From assembly GCA_033961575.1 (NCBI GenBank), contig CM066738.1:71223478-71287477 (forward strand): DNA of 64,000 bases, read 5' to 3'. This document shows, in pieces, positions 20,961-34,196 of the stretch. Position 1 is the first letter of the stretch; each line of letters begins with the position of its first letter. This DNA is from Aselliscus stoliczkanus. Taxonomy: Eukaryota > Chordata > Mammalia > Chiroptera > Hipposideridae. Both the position numbers and the translations under genes were made by a program. The notes under the pieces are model-generated. The model did not search any database. It saw nothing but the letters and a program-made list of their open reading frames with translations, and was not told the DNA's origin.

Positions 20961-22889
20961 CTGAATATATGAAACACACCAAGGCTGTGCATAGTATCCT
21001 CCCAGGAAGAGACGTTGCTTACGTGGGTGACTCTGATCACTTGTACCATTTACCACTTTTAATATGGCCTGAATCCACCAAGTGTAAGAATATAAAAACA
21101 ATAAACTGAGTTCAAATTATGGCTCAGGCACTTAGCTGGAAACTCCTGTCAATGTTGTTCAGCTTTAATTTCATCTGTACCACAGGAGCTGATCACATCT
21201 ACCAGTCTTTGTGAGGCTTAGAAGGATATACCAGAAGCAATCTACCCCTGTGCTTGGTCTATAATAGACAAGCAATAAAATGTGATGATTTCCTAGCTGA
21301 CTGCCCTCCCAGAGGAGCAATGCCTTCCTCACTGGCCTCACAGCTGGCTTGCCAGCTTCTGCCTGAAGACTTCTAATGAGCGGCATATCCTGCTGTGCAA
21401 AGCAAGACTGTTCCACTATTGAGCAGCTGTAGCCATGGGATTCCAGTAAGCATTCATGGGCATCTTACTTGTGGAAGCACATGGTTCCTCTCTCTAGGAG
21501 GAAGCCCCGTCTCATGCTGACCCAACGATTGCTTCTTACAGCCTCACTTGTGGATCCAAGTTCTACTTTCTGGAGCAACAGAGAACAAATCTATTCCTTC
21601 ATTATCCACCTGTCAACCTAGAGAATGGGGAAATCCCCTGAACCACCATCATCTCCTCTATAGGTGACTAAAGGCGTCCGGGTGAGGGCAGAAGGAAGTG
21701 CTAGTCAAATATTCAGAAGCTGGGCGATGGGCTGGGAGGATGTCCGGCTAACAGCGGACATGCAAAGGAGAGGAGCCTGAGGGAGATGTATGCCTAATAT
21801 CTTCAGCTCCAAGTTGGAATGTACTTTCCTCTTTCCTACAGAAATTATAGTGACAATAAGTTAATAAATCCTCCTTAACACACAATTAACTCATAATAAT
21901 GTAACTTAAACTGGTGTCTACATTATGAACCAAACAAATTTCTGAGGACACTCTTAGATCTATAATCATCATTCATAGGATTGTTTCTGTGCAAAACTGG
22001 GGTCCAAGGTCCAAAAGACCATATTTTGAAACATGATACATTCGTGGTTGTCCCTGGTCTAATTCAGGACCCAGATGCTGGAAGGTTCTATTGCCTCTTC
22101 TCTTTGGACAAAGAAGTGACAGTGAAAGGGAAGCCATTCTTTTCGTACACAGGCTCACCTCTAAAGACCAAGCTTTTCCTTTCAGCAGATCTGCTGTTCC
22201 CATCACCATTCCTTAAAGAACGCCTACACCATCTTCTTAAACACTGGGCAAGTGGAGCATCACCGTGACCTGACGTAAGGGCTGCACAGAGTTTTGGTTT
22301 GGGAGGTTTTACTTCTGCAAACGTAACTGGGGCTGTGTTTCCTACAGTTTCCACTAACCCCCTTAAGAAGAGCAGGCCATCAACTGGCTCTCTGCCACTT
22401 TTACTCCCCCAGCCTTAGAACAATGCTGAAGTGTAATAACCTTGCATTTCATCCCTATGGCTTAGTTATTTTCTGAAACACCAAAGTGGCTTAGTGAATG
22501 CTAAAATGAAAATAAACCTTGGTTTAGTTTGCTGTTCAGAGAGCCAGGGAGGTGAGCTTTGATGTTGCTTTGTGAACAGCAGGAGAAGCTGACATGGAGT
22601 GCAGGAATCTTAATAGCATTACAACTATTTAAGTCAGAGCTTTACTGAACTGTTTGCAAATCTTGTAATCCCCATCAATCCTGAAATGAACAAACTTCGT
22701 GTAACTAAGGCATAAACATCAGATTGCAGAGCATACCCAGCCGGAAATATTCGTCACTAGCTTCTGTTCTGTTCCAGGGGTTTATTTTCAGCATTTCTCC
22801 AGTCCTTCTCTTTTCTCTCATCAGGAGCCAAACACCCCATCTCAATTTTACGTTTATTTATGATTGTGGCTATTCAATGAATTCCTGTT
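20961..22889. other. No supported gene; possible old MIR at 21085-21280
   Basis: The stretch 21110-21280 has weak MIR order (TGAGTTCAAATTATGGCTC ... TTTAATTTCATCTGTACC ... CAATAAAATG). The rest is unassigned. Around 22550-22760 is an AT-rich stretch with no repeat resemblance that could be conserved noncoding DNA, which cannot be tested here. Confidence 0.4.
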
Positions 22890-22985
22890 GAACCCAGTAG
22901 ATGGAGGACAGAGACGGTATCCATTTTCCAGCTGTAGGCCCAGTACTTAATACAGCACCTAATAAATACTTATTCACTGAATGAT
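22890..22985 (+). repeat. L2 3' end
   Basis: 'CCCAGTACTTAATACAGCAC' then 'CTAATAAATACTTATTCACTGAATGA' is the L2 3' terminal pattern. Confidence 0.65.
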
Positions 22986-24731
22986 GTGTGAATGAAAAGG
23001 GGGCTATGTAATAAACCTGACAAGCTCAGGGGGGCCACATGGCAGGCCTGACAAACTCAGTGACTGAAAGTAACCACACAGGATGGTCTGATCATAAATT
23101 CCTAACTGGGCAGACCATGGCAGGTAGTCACGTCCCAGGCTTATAGCTTCCTTAGCATACGTCACTATTCTTATGCATCTAGGACAACATACCTTTGAAA
23201 TGTCAGAGTAATTTTCTTTTCTAAGACCCCTCAAAGGCACAACTGCTGGCACCAGAGAAAAAAACCACGAGAGCACGAGACCACTGAACCCCTCATTGTT
23301 ATCTTGTTCTCCACATATCATCTCTATGTGCTGTAAATTTTAATTAGCAACTATCCTTTACCTACCAATGTAAAAGAAGTGTTACTCCATTTTGCTTTTT
23401 ACCTAATCCAGGAGATTTCCCCGCTTTGCTTTCTCCCACCTCCTTAATCTGCCACCAATGGATTTCATGTAGTACCTTTCTTATGTTTTCTCCTTTGATT
23501 CTAATGCATAAAAGGAACTTGAAAACTGCCATTTTTCAGAGCATTTTCTCAATCTGTTGAGAACTTGCTTCTGGGCATGTCCTCAAAATTTGACTCAAAT
23601 AAACTTTTAAGAAACTTTTTTATAGGTTTGAACATTCTTTTGTCAACAGATGGAATTCTTATACTTGTTCCACATTCTCCCATCTATATTCCAAACTATT
23701 TTTGTTTTTTTTTCTCTTTTCCTCACCAAAATGTACGTACCTAATATAATGTAATATTCCCTTGGGGACTTGCTGAATGACAGTTCACAATGTGATAAAT
23801 TACTCTATGCTGAGAGGTAATAAGCAATAGTTGTTTAGAAGGCCCTTCTTAGCATTTTAAAGAGGAGAGCTCCAATTTTTAATTCAAATGGAAAACCAAT
23901 AAAGTTCAGACATTGTGATCTTAGATGCATTTTGCAGTGTGTTGGGAGAAGTTACTCCTTCACCTTTAAATTCATTTTTCCTATAAATAGACTTGGGCAG
24001 TCTCTATGCAGTCCCCTAAAATTAAAGGTATAAGACATCTTTACTCAAAGATGTTGCAAGATCATATTCTACAGACTCTTGGTGTTAGCTAGGTTTATGC
24101 TAGGATCAAGTTCAAGCGATTCTCATGTTGGTAATCCATGATCAGTGGCAGGCTCAGGGAATGAATGGCAAGGCTAGAAGCTGATCCTGAAATCCTGAAG
24201 AACAAAGAAGTTGTGTTTTGGTTACTCCTTTCTCTTCTTGTAGCTAAACCACTCCGAATAGAAGAATGACTTTCCTAGTCTAAAAAGTATTCAAAGAGAA
24301 GGCACCCTCAATTAATTCTATTTGATAAAGACACAGTTCAGAATTTTTTTCTTATATTTTGTATGTGTTGAATTCTCTTTGTTGACATTTTGGAATAGAG
24401 GGAATTCATATCAATACATACAATAAAACTCTATTAATTAAAAATATGAATAATTAAATATTAATCTGGATATTTAAATTGCTGGGCTTGCCATAGATTG
24501 TTTTTATAATTAAAAACAAGATCATTAGTTAGATAAGAGCAGTTGCTTTGAATTAAAGCCTTTCAAAGCTGACCAACACTGGGTACTTAGGTTTATAATT
24601 TTTCTTGGGTTGTATTTAGAAGGCTGGCCACTTGTTTATTCAGCAAGCACTTAGTTGTAGGCAGAGGTAGAATAAACTTAGAGGTAGACCAAAAGCTGAC
24701 TACAACATGGTTCCTCTCCCTGAGGAACTCA
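22986..24731. other. No recognisable gene; AT-rich
   Basis: One minus-strand frame of 105 codons (23004-23321) with no domain. From 24290 to 24620 the sequence is very AT-rich. Confidence 0.5.
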
Positions 24732-24801
24732 CAGCCAGCAGGTAGATGGGGTGTGTGCTCCTAATTCAGCCAGCAGGTAGATGGGGTGTGCACACCTAAT
24801 T
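24732..24801. repeat. Tandem duplication, two 35-bp units
   Basis: CAGCCAGCAGGTAGATGGGG begins both units (24732 and 24767) and both end in CCTAATT. The units differ by a few bases near their centre (TGTGCTC versus TGCACAC). Confidence 0.95.
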
Positions 24802-24951
24802 CAGCCTGATACGAGCTGAATGGGCTGTACACAGAGGGTGTGGGAGGACTTGACACCTGAGCTGATCCAAATCTCTAGCTAGGAGATAAGCAAGTTCCTA
24901 ACATTTCAAATGGTGTTTTCTCCGTTAATCACCACACAAACCTTTAGGTAC

Positions 24952-25166
24952 GTGATTTCCAACTGGGGCGATTTTGCCCAAAAGGGGACATTTGGCAATT
25001 TCTGGAGACTTTTTTTTTTTTTTTGGTTGTTACAACTAAGAGTGGTGCTACTGACATCTAGTGGGGTAGGGCTCAGGTTTGCGGCTAAAAATCCTGCAAG
25101 GCACAGGACAGGCCTCCACAATTATCTGGCCCCAAATGTCAACAGTGCTGAGGGTGAGAAACCCTG
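24952..25166 (+). mobile_element. MER20-like hAT-Charlie nonautonomous element
   Basis: Landmarks in order: GGGGCGATTTTGCCC, GGGGACATTTGGCAATTTCT, GTTGTTACAACTAAG, GTGCTACTGACATCTAGTGG, CCTGCAAGGCACAGGACAGG, CTGGCCCCAAATGTCAACAG and GAGAAACCCTG. These match my memory of MER20 over its full length of about 215 bp. A T15-type run at 25010-25024 is expanded relative to that consensus. Confidence 0.75.
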
Positions 25167-26639
25167 TTTTAAATGATGACCCATTTTGAGCTGCTAAGCT
25201 GTTGCCTGCCCAAGAAAATGGATGATGACATGTGCACTCATCTCCTAGGTGGTGATTTCACTGGGGTCATAGACTGTGTCGGTAGCCTCAGAGCTCAGCA
25301 GGCACTTTTTGTGACATGAAAGAATATATAAGCAAATGGATATGAGGATGTCAGTCTACACAGGGTCCTCCGGTCCTTGCAGCCGGGAGAGGGAGAGGCC
25401 ATCCTGACTCAGAAAGCCCGTGTCCACGTGACGGGGCAGCCTCTACCCATTCCTGCAACAGCTGCTATGGGGAGATGCAGGCCCAACATAACAGCTGTTC
25501 CACATTTTCAAAAAAAATCTGGAGATCTGCACTTTTATGGGGAAATAACCTGATTTCTAAACGTTGACTAATGAAAGATTTGAAAACAAAAAAACAAGAA
25601 ACAATAACTATCCAGGGAAACAAAACAGGCCTGCCTTATGTGACATCTGACCAGTCGAAGCTCTCACAAGGCACAGACCAGGAGCTGAGAGCTGGCCACC
25701 TAGTCACGGCTTGAAAAACACCAAGTATATGGATAATGCAGACCAGCTTTGTGCAAATGACAGAAAATCTGAAATACAGTCTGACACTCCTCTTCTGGTG
25801 GTTCACTTTGTGGTTGGAAAATTCTTGGAGTCTGAAAACACATCATCCTTAAACTCAAGAGTGCTCAAAAATCAGGAAATTCCAACGTCAAGGTTCCTTT
25901 TGCAATAATCACACATGCAGTTTCTTTGATTTGGGCACACACAGTCTTTCTCTCCATTTTGTCCAGGGCATACCATAAAGTTCACAGGATATGAAATAGG
26001 CTGGAGACTTGGCCTCTTCTAGACTTCTGCTGTAATATTTGGACAGCATTCCTCCCATTGAGTGCCACCTCACGCTCATTTGTCACACTCAGTTCAACAC
26101 CTTAGTTTTTTTTTAGTTCACTCTGAAACTCTGTACAAAATACAGAATTTCTGTACAAAATAATCCTTCTGTTGAGGAAGGTTTATTTGGAAGAATTTAG
26201 ACTATCACTATGAGGGTTAAGACACCAAAATTTGAGGAATAATCTCAATAATGTACTAGGATATCTTGGCAGTTGGGTTTTTGGACACCAACCTGCCCAC
26301 CATTTATGTCATGCCTGTCCATAAAGACAGGTAGAGAAAGAAAGAGGAAGCATAGGATTAGCTCCCTGCTCCTCAGTCCCTGCTCTGCTTACAAATCATC
26401 TCACGCCCTGCCCCCTCATCCTTCCTTGTCTTCTTGGGGCAAGAAGGTCCAAATCTCTTCCCCCCACAGCCTAGCTAAGCCTCTCCCTTCTGCACAAGGT
26501 CTAGTTTCAAGACAGTTCCAAGGCCTTCCTGATCACCCCATTCCCTCTCTCTCCTTCAGCCTTCACATTTAATGTGCATTCAAACAATTACTATCTCATG
26601 CCTCAAAGTATCTGTATGACTTCCCCTTCCCCTGAAAAC
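25167..26639. other. No supported gene
   Basis: Short frames without domains. 26390-26560 is C/T-rich and may be decayed L2. Confidence 0.45.
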
Positions 26640-26735
26640 TGCAAGAGGGCTGGATGATGGCTTATGCCTCTTAATGACTTCCACATACTTTGCATACAGC
26701 AGTCACTCAATAAATATTTTTAGCTGATTAGTAGA
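26640..26735 (+). repeat. L2 3' end
   Basis: 'GCAAGAGGGCTGGATGATGG', 'ACATACTTTGCATACAGCAG', 'TCACTCAATAAATATTTTTAG' follow the order of the L2 3' terminus. Confidence 0.6.
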
Positions 26736-27039
26736 ATTATAACTTATAGTATTAAAACTCAAAGACAATGAGATCTTTTTTGTAAAAACGTTCCACTGAA
26801 CAAGAAACAGGGGCTGTCTTGTCCTGAGTAACCCTCCTTCTGTTTGCTGTCAAGCCATCTAGATGCTCTTTATAGCTGATCACACTGGTGGGAGGAGGAA
26901 CATTTAGGTCAATTTTTCTTCTACCTCCCTTAAGACCCACTTCTACCTAGACACTATCTACACTGCTGGTAAATCCTTGGTGTTTCCCGAATCAGTTCCA
27001 GGGAGGTACATGGCAGGTTATGGGGACACACACAGACCT

Positions 27040-27230
27040 GGGTTTAATTCCTGGTCCAATCACTTAGTAGTTCTAAAATCTTGGGTAAAATCATTTAAAT
27101 GTCTCTGGACCTCAGTGTCTTCATCTTTAAAATGGGAATAACTTGAAAAGTTGTGAAATTCAATGCGATAATATTCATGTAAAATGTCTGAAACATAGTA
27201 GTTGTTCAATAAATAGTTGTTATTATTAAA
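27040..27230 (+). repeat. MIR SINE
   Basis: Well preserved: CCTGGGTTTAATTCCTGGTC, CAATCACTTAGTAG, CTTGGGTAAAATCATTTAAA, CTTCATCTTTAAAATGGGAA, then CAATAAATAGTTGTTATTAT. Confidence 0.9.
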
Positions 27231-28225
27231 AGGATGGGGAGGAAAGACAAAGAAGAGGAAGAAGAAGAGGGTGTGGGAGTATTTCCTAATTATTCTTTTT
27301 CTTCCATTTTCTCTTCTTGGGGTTGGAAATGCCCCCATTAGGAGCTCCCAAGAGAGGATGAACATCTCTTTTTCTGAATGCTGTGAGCAAAAAGATTTAT
27401 TTCTGTCAATCTAGGATGGTTTAGATATGGACCTGCCTTCATGCAAGAAGATGAGCAACTATAGACACCAGAGGGGCAGCAATTTTCCATTTTTATCCAA
27501 GAACAGTTCCTGGCACATATTAGGCCCATGGTAAATATCTATTCATTGTATAAACCCCTGCCAGCCCAACACGACATGGGATGCAAGGTCACTTCCTCAT
27601 CATTATATTCACAGACTCTGGTCCTGCCCCTCACATTTATCCTGCAGGAATCTACTGACATTGAAAAATAACACCACTGTATCTGTGGCTATGACAGCAT
27701 CAGGGCATCACTCACAAGAAGTCCTAGGAGACAGGAGGCTGCCAGGCACACCCAGGCACCCGTCCCACCCTCACCAACCAGCCCTGAGGTCCCTGAGTCA
27801 AACAGGTGACAATTCTGCAAGTCCAACTTACAAACAAATGCAAAAACAAAACAAAACAAAACAAAAAACCCAACTCATAGGATTGCTCTGATCCCAAGCA
27901 TGAGAACAAATACTGATTTTCTAGAACTATGCCTTATTTGAGTAAAGCTAAGCAACAATATTATTTTTCTTTCCATAATACTGGTAAATAAGTGTGAAAA
28001 CCCCTTCTAATCTTCGTTTGTACCCATCTCACTGGCATATACATCCCTGAACCAAACATTGCAGTTTTCTCATCATTAAACTAAAATTGTTATGACTTCT
28101 GGCAGGTGGCAATAGTGGGAGTGGAAGATAAAAGACCTTTACTTTTACTTGATGCATTTCTGTATTGTTTTAAATGTCTCACAAATAGAATGTATTACTA
28201 TATTATTTAAAAATACATAAGTATT
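27231..28225. other. No supported gene; (CAAAA)n at 27846-27868
   Basis: A purine-rich AAGAGG stretch at 27240-27275 and a short (CAAAA)n microsatellite are the only recognisable elements. The AT-rich 28090-28220 part may be an old LINE fragment. Confidence 0.45.
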
Positions 28226-28335
28226 GGGCCAGGCGAGTGGCGCGGTGGTTAAGCGCTGGCTTGGGAAGCCGGCATCCCCGGTTCGGGTCCCACATAGGGA
28301 GGCCAGTGACACTGCCTTAAAAAAAAAAAAAAAAC
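28226..28335 (+). mobile_element. Short tRNA-derived SINE with poly(A)
   Basis: GGGCCAGGCGAGTGGCGCGG head, CTGGCTTGGGAAGCCGGC arm, CGGTTCGGGTCCC, GCCAGTGACACTGCC, then 17 A. The flanks repeat AAAAATACATAAGTAT (28210-28225 and about 28342-28357), a 16-bp TSD separated from the A-run by a few bases. Confidence 0.93.
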
Positions 28336-29479
28336 CCTAGTAAAAATACATAAGTATATAACCTCCCGAATGAAGCACGCCCATTGAGCAGGGGAACCAT
28401 GAGCTGTTTTAAGAGTTTAAAATCACCATGACCGTCCTCACCTCCCTCTCCCCTGCAGATGACAGCCCAGACCCTTGGTAATGATGGCCTCGGCTGGTTT
28501 GCATGCAGTAATCTGGAGCAGATCAAAGTGTGAACTTGGTCAGCTCCTCAATGGGCAGAGTCTATGCAGAGCGTTCGGAGGTGGAACGCAAGAGACAATT
28601 TCATTCTGTTTCCAGTGTGGCTGTGATCACCTGGCCCTCGAGCAGAACCACAGCACGCACAGGGGCCCTAACACGCCCAAAGGACCTGTTTCCTCTGTCA
28701 CAGAGAGCTCAGCGGCCTGTTTTTAAAGGACAAGTCGAGGAGCCCCAGTTGGGCTGTCGTGCTACGGCAGTGATGCATTTGAGCAGCCTCCTCCTGTCCT
28801 TGTGACCACAGCTCTGAGGCCTGTGGTGCAGGGCTGTGTAGCCTTTTCCTGGAGGTGTGACCTGAAGTTACTGTCACAGCCACCACATCTATCTCCTGGG
28901 TAGCCGCTCCACAGCCATTGCCCCATGCTGCTGCCTCAGCCATCCTTCTCAAGTGGCCATGTGCTCACATCACCGACTGCTTAACACCCTTCCCCAGCTG
29001 TCTCCTGCATCCATCATGGAGCCCACATGCCTGACAGGGGGCACTGCCTTCTAGGAGAGAGGCAGACCCTAACAAGTAGAATGGTGAACAAGCAAGGTAA
29101 CGACTGTCGGAGCCATCAGGAAGGAAAGAATCAAGGTGACGGGAAGTAGCTAGGGTAGTTTATATACTAATAGAATGTGGTCAGGGAAGGCGTTTGTGAG
29201 CACCTGGATGTGGAGAGTCAGTGGCCAATTGCAAAGCTGGGTGGAAAGCACTCCAGGACCAGTGGATGACCCCAAAGCCAATGAGGTGGGAAAGTGCATG
29301 CCACGGTCAAGGCACTGAAAGGCTCACCCCCTCCTCTGACCTCCAGGCTGATTTAGTCAACTACATACTGGTATCACGACTCTCATATATAACAGGCACC
29401 TCAGCCTTAATAGATCAAATGCGACTCCTGACAACTCTCTATGCTTACCTTATAGAACACTATTCTTCATATATTATTC
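28336..29479. other. No supported gene
   Basis: GC-moderate. A splice-acceptor-like CCTCTCCCCTGCAG at 28445-28458 precedes an open frame, but there is no donor, domain or protein similarity to support an exon. Confidence 0.45.
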
Positions 29480-30025
29480 TCCCTCTCGGTGAAGGGCAAC
29501 TGCATTCTTTCCACTGCTCAGGCCAAAAACCTAAAAGTCACCCTAGGCTCTTTTCTTTCTCTCAAATCCTATGGCCCTCAGTACACTGCAGGCTTCCTAC
29601 CACTTCCTACCAATTCCATTGCTGTCAGCCCAGTCTTGGCTATGTTGCACCTAGATCATTGCCACATCCCCTATTTGGTCTCTCTGCTTCCTCCCCACCC
29701 CCTCTACAGCATATCCTCCACACAGCTGACAGAGGGATACATTTGAAATGCAGAGACATGTGGCTCAAAACCCTCTTCTTTTCCCCTCTCCTCACACTAA
29801 AGCCAAGTCCTACAATGGCCTTTAAAACTCCACATGGTCAGCTGCCAACTACCTCTTTTCTTATCTCCTACTATTCTCCTTGTCACACTGCTCTGGTCAC
29901 ATCCCTCCTCAAGCAGACCAAGCACACTCTCACCTCAGGGTCTTTGCACTTGCTCTTTCCTCCAATAACCCCATGACTCAATCCTCACTTCCTTTAGGTC
30001 TCTGCTCAAATATCACAGGGAGAGG
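29480..30025 (+). mobile_element. LINE-2 (L2) 3' region
   Basis: Long run of L2 landmarks in order: GCTCAGGCCAAAAACCTAAA, CATTGCCACATCCCC, CACACAGCTGACAGAGGG, GCTCAAAACCCTC, CCTCAGGGTCTTTGCACTTG, CTTTAGGTCTCTGCTCAAAT. The 251-codon open frame over it (29221-29976) crosses the L2 boundary and reflects C/T-rich, stop-poor sequence. It is not a cellular gene. Confidence 0.88.
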
Positions 30026-30099
30026 CAGTGCTGTCCTTAAGTGAATGAGTAGGTGCATTCTAAACAAGGATGATTTTAACCTTGTGTAAGAGAAAATAT

Positions 30100-30352
30100 T
30101 GAAGGATCAAAGAAAAAAAACAACAAACATAGCTATGTCTATAAAATAGTTGTTCTCTGATAGTGGTTACTCTTGTGTGGATGGATGAGAGGCTGGAAGG
30201 TGTACTGGGAATGTCCTATTTCCTGATCTTGTTGCTGGCGTTAGTAGGTATAGTTATATTCAGCTTCTGAATATTCATCAAGTTATATATTCATGATACA
30301 TGCACTATTTGGAATGTATATTTAAACGTCAATAAAATATATACCCAACACA
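30100..30352 (+). mobile_element. Old L1M 3' end
   Basis: 'CTGATAGTGGTTACTCTTGT', 'CTATTTCCTGATCTTGTTGC', 'TATTCATCAAGTTATATATT', 'TTTAAACGTCAATAAAATAT' follow the layout of an old L1 3' UTR. Confidence 0.65.
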
Positions 30353-33300
30353 TACACCCTTTTGTCAACATTTGAGAGCAAAAATGAGCATCCTGATGAA
30401 ACCCAAACAACTAATTTTCATTTCCTCTCTCTATGCACATAAAGACTTACCATCCCACAGTTGCACTGGTCAGGATCATATCAAACAGCAATATTGATAA
30501 ACCAGCTGTGATCACCTGCCGAAATAATTCCAACAAAAGGTTATCAGAGTAGTCGGATTTTAGTAACCTTCTCCAAAGTCACTTTTCAGATCTCCGACAT
30601 TAACGTTTCTTTCCACTTTATGCCCTTTTCCCCACACACTTCCCAGTCGCCAGGACTTAGTGCTGTCTCTGAGCAAAGCATTTGGTGTGGAAAATGCTAA
30701 CTCCTAGTTTATTTTGGAGGTGGGAATCTTCAAAGAAGCATTTCATTTTCAAGCTCTTTAAAGGGGAGGCACAGAGCCAGCATCTCACTCATCCCTACAG
30801 TGCAGGGGCGCAGGACGAATGCTCATTTCCATCTTGTCTTAGCTGTGCAGAATTCATCCCCTGTTCCTAGAGCCTCCAGATGAAAACTATCTGTCAACCT
30901 GTCTTTGCCTATAGCATGTCCCGCCCTCCCCCTCTAACCCCGCCATCCTCATGCCTCTGTCTTTCTGGCCCATGTCACACATTCTAAGAAACAAGGTGCT
31001 TCCTGGGGAAGGGAGCAATTCAATCATTAACTAATTATTTGCAAATATCTAGAAGCCAAAGGAGAGGGAACAGGTCACTGCTACATCTCTCTCAGCCAGA
31101 AATTACAGGAAATTCTTAGGAACGGCAGTAACAGGGCTCAGACTCCTGCAGTGCCTCTAAATAGTTGGCACAAAGAATGTGCGTGAACCAAAGGCCCAAC
31201 TTTGTCAACACTTAGAATGTCTGCTTAGGAAAAGATGTTTTCCTCCCAGTATTCTGCATTCTGGAATGCCAAACAGCTTCCACTGAGAAGGTCACCCTTT
31301 GGACTTGCTTTCTTGCAAGGAGAAGAAAGAAGCAGGCTGTACTGGGATGGATCACTCGGGTTGGATGCCCTCGGAAATGTCTACTACCATCTCACTGAAG
31401 GGGACTTCATATGCTGTCTTAGATGCCTCTTCAGATCTCCAAGCAAGCAGATGGTAAGAAGGAAGGAATGAATACATTTCATGAATCTTATCGTCATTCA
31501 TTTACCATCTCAAAAAAGTATGGAAATGCAAATCAGGAACCCTCAGTACATACTTTGTGAGATTTTGGAACCTTTGTAGTCTACCCATTTGGGGGTCACT
31601 TCTGTTTGCTTCCCTTTATTGATTTGCAGCACAAAACCTTGACAAAAAAAAAACCTGTATTGTCTTCAGGAACAAAACAGAAGTGGCAACAGAGTAAGAG
31701 AGAATTGCAAAACAGAACCCAAAGGGAAAGGGGAAATAAATTTTTCAAAGTGCCGAACTGGGGGGTTTATGATAAACAACATGATAAATGGCACCTGTTC
31801 TTTCACCCCACCCCCTTTTTGTTTTATTTAGAACTTTTGCATGTAAGGTATAAATTAAGTGGGGCTGAAATTTTATTATCTTGCAATACAATTGTCTGGT
31901 TTTGGAAAAAAACACATAGGTTTTTAGTTCATCAGCTTTCCTATTTTCCTGTAAAGGCTAAAGGTGATCTTTACTGTGAAAGTGTCTAGTTGGGGGTGAT
32001 CTTTAACAGCCACTGTTCTAATCAAACTAATCAACCTTCTCTTTCTCTTTAATTCCAGTCTTCCATTTTCAGTTTTTGCAAACATGAATTTCACTTGAGT
32101 TTTCCAACTTATTACATTTAGCTTTTTGGAAAAATAGTATTTTATCTCATTTGTACTCGATTTTTATCACCTTCTCTTTTATTCTTACTTTCATTGTCAT
32201 TCTCTTCTTTTTTCCCCCCTTCCTTAGTCTTAACCAAAGTTACCCTTGTTAGTCCTCTTTATTTTTGCAATGTCTTGAACATTTCCTGGGTTGGTACCAA
32301 TGGAGATGTATTTCTTGGAATTGCGGAAAAGGCTTCATTCAACTGAAGGATGTTAGTGTTGTTGGCAGCTTGGAACTCTTCACTAAATTTCTGTAGGCTT
32401 TCCTAATTCTTCACCATTGTCTTCATCTTTTTTACTCCTTTTTTACCAGCTCTTTTTTCCCCCATCCCCTCCCCGCCAACTTTTTTGAGGAATACTTGAC
32501 AAATATAATTGTATATATTTAGAGTGTACAGTGCGATGATTTGATTCACATATGTATTCACAACCTTCTTTGTTCAGTTTCTCTCCTTACTCTCTATTGC
32601 CTCTTTCATATGACTTTCAGTCTGGTCTGGGAAACTGACAGCGCCCACATGCCCTGCAACAGTCACAGCCTAGGACTTGTGCCTCTGTTCCTCTGTGTTT
32701 CTTTAGCTTAGGAAAAATCTCGTCTGCTGTGAAATAGACAGCTGGCCTGCTTGTTCCTATTAACTGCACCTTTTGCCAAGAAAAACACATCTTAAAATGT
32801 TCAAACTAGTCCTCAGTTGAAAATAAGGTTGGTTTAGTAGCCACACTGGTGCCTTTGCCATCTGCTGCTTCCTGGAAATGTTTGCATAGTCTCCTGCTTT
32901 TCTCCCAGGCCACTTTTTCAAACTTCTCTAAATTTTTATCTCTCAATGAAAAAATGTTCTGCTGGCTAACTCACTGAAATTTCACGAATAGGTTTGTCTT
33001 TTTTCTGTCGAGAATGTATAGTGAGTTTGTTTTCACTGTAGAGCTACTGTGTTGGATGGGCCACTTTTTAATCTATTTCAGTAAGAACCCTCAGTTTCTT
33101 AGGCTTCTGTTCTTTCTTTTATGTCTATTACTAGTCCTAGCAGTCAGCTGTCTTTTTGGAGACATATTCATTCTCTCTCTCTCTCTCTCTCCCACCAAAG
33201 TTCTACCACTTCAGAAAAGTCGCTGCATAAGGACATGTAGCAGCTGACAGCACCTTGCTGAGGGCAGGTGGCACTGGGCAGTTGCCAGCCTGACTTGCCC

Positions 33301-33734
33301 ACTTAATGACTTATACTCACACACCTGCCTCACCATGTATGAGGTTCAAATTCATGCTTCAGCAAAGTGATAGGTTTCTTTATGCCATGGGCTGCCAGGG
33401 CCACTCAAGAACACTCAAAATTATGAATGGTAAATCTGCTCATGCCAAGAGTTCACTCTATTTCTAATTCCACTGAGGAACAAACAGAAGCTAGGAGTGG
33501 CTGACTACGAGTCTGGGTACAGAATGTCTCATGTATAGTCACTTAGGAGTGGAACTGGAAGGTGGAAGGAACTCTGTAAGCTGAGAAACTGTGACACAGA
33601 GATGGTGTGTGACTTGTTTCTGGCTACTTCATGGCAGTGTGCTATAGAACCAGTGCCCTGACTTCCAGGCCAGGCTTCTCTCATAGCCAGAAACTCTAGA
33701 AGGGTCTACACAAGCTCCATTCAGGTTTTTTGAA
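30353..33734. other. No supported gene; weak L1M at 32480-32580
   Basis: About 3.4 kb without recognisable coding content. TTTTTTGAGGAATACTTGAC to CAGTGCGATGATTTGATTCA (32480-32550) resembles an antisense L1M 3' UTR. (TC)n occurs at 33173-33192. Frames at 31235-31471 and 31606-31989 have no domain. Confidence 0.45.
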
Positions 33735-34165
33735 AAAAATAATTGACTGAAAGCAGGGACTCCAAAAGATATTTGTAAATCCATGTTCAAGGAAGCATTA
33801 CTCATAATAGTCAAAATTTGGAAGCAACACAAATATCCACTGATGGATGAATGGACAAGCAAAATGTGGTGTATACATACAATGGAATGAATATTATTCA
33901 GCCCTAGAAAAGACAGAAATTCTGCAATACGGTACAGCATAACTGAACCTTGAAGACACGATACTAAGTGACATAAGCCAGACACACAAGGACAAATACT
34001 GCATGATTCCACCTCTCTGAGGGACAGAGAGTAGTGAGATTCAGAGTTAGTAGAACAGAGATTACCAGGGCCTGGGAGGAATGGGGAATGGGGAGTTAGT
34101 GTTTAATGGGTGCAGCGTTTCAGTTTGGGATGATGAAGAAGTTCTGGAGATGGATGTCAGTAAAA
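33735..34165 (+). mobile_element. L1M 3' region
   Basis: Clear late-ORF2/3'-UTR landmarks: 'CATAATAGTCAAAATTTGGA', 'TCCACTGATGGATGAATGGA', 'ATACAATGGAATGAATATTA', 'GTGACATAAGCCAGACACAC', 'CTGCATGATTCCACCTCTCT', 'GATGGATGTCAGTAAAAGTG'. Frame is broken. Confidence 0.85.
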
Positions 34166-34196
34166 GTGGAAACTTTTTTTTAAACCTCAAAGTGGC

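Noticed and set aside
28440..28740. Possible exon after a CCTCTCCCCTGCAG acceptor-like motif
   Set aside because: No matching donor, no domain and no reading-frame conservation can be shown.
29221..29976. 251-codon open frame on the plus strand
   Set aside because: Most of it lies in LINE-2 3' sequence; C/T-rich text is poor in stops. No domain and no splice context.
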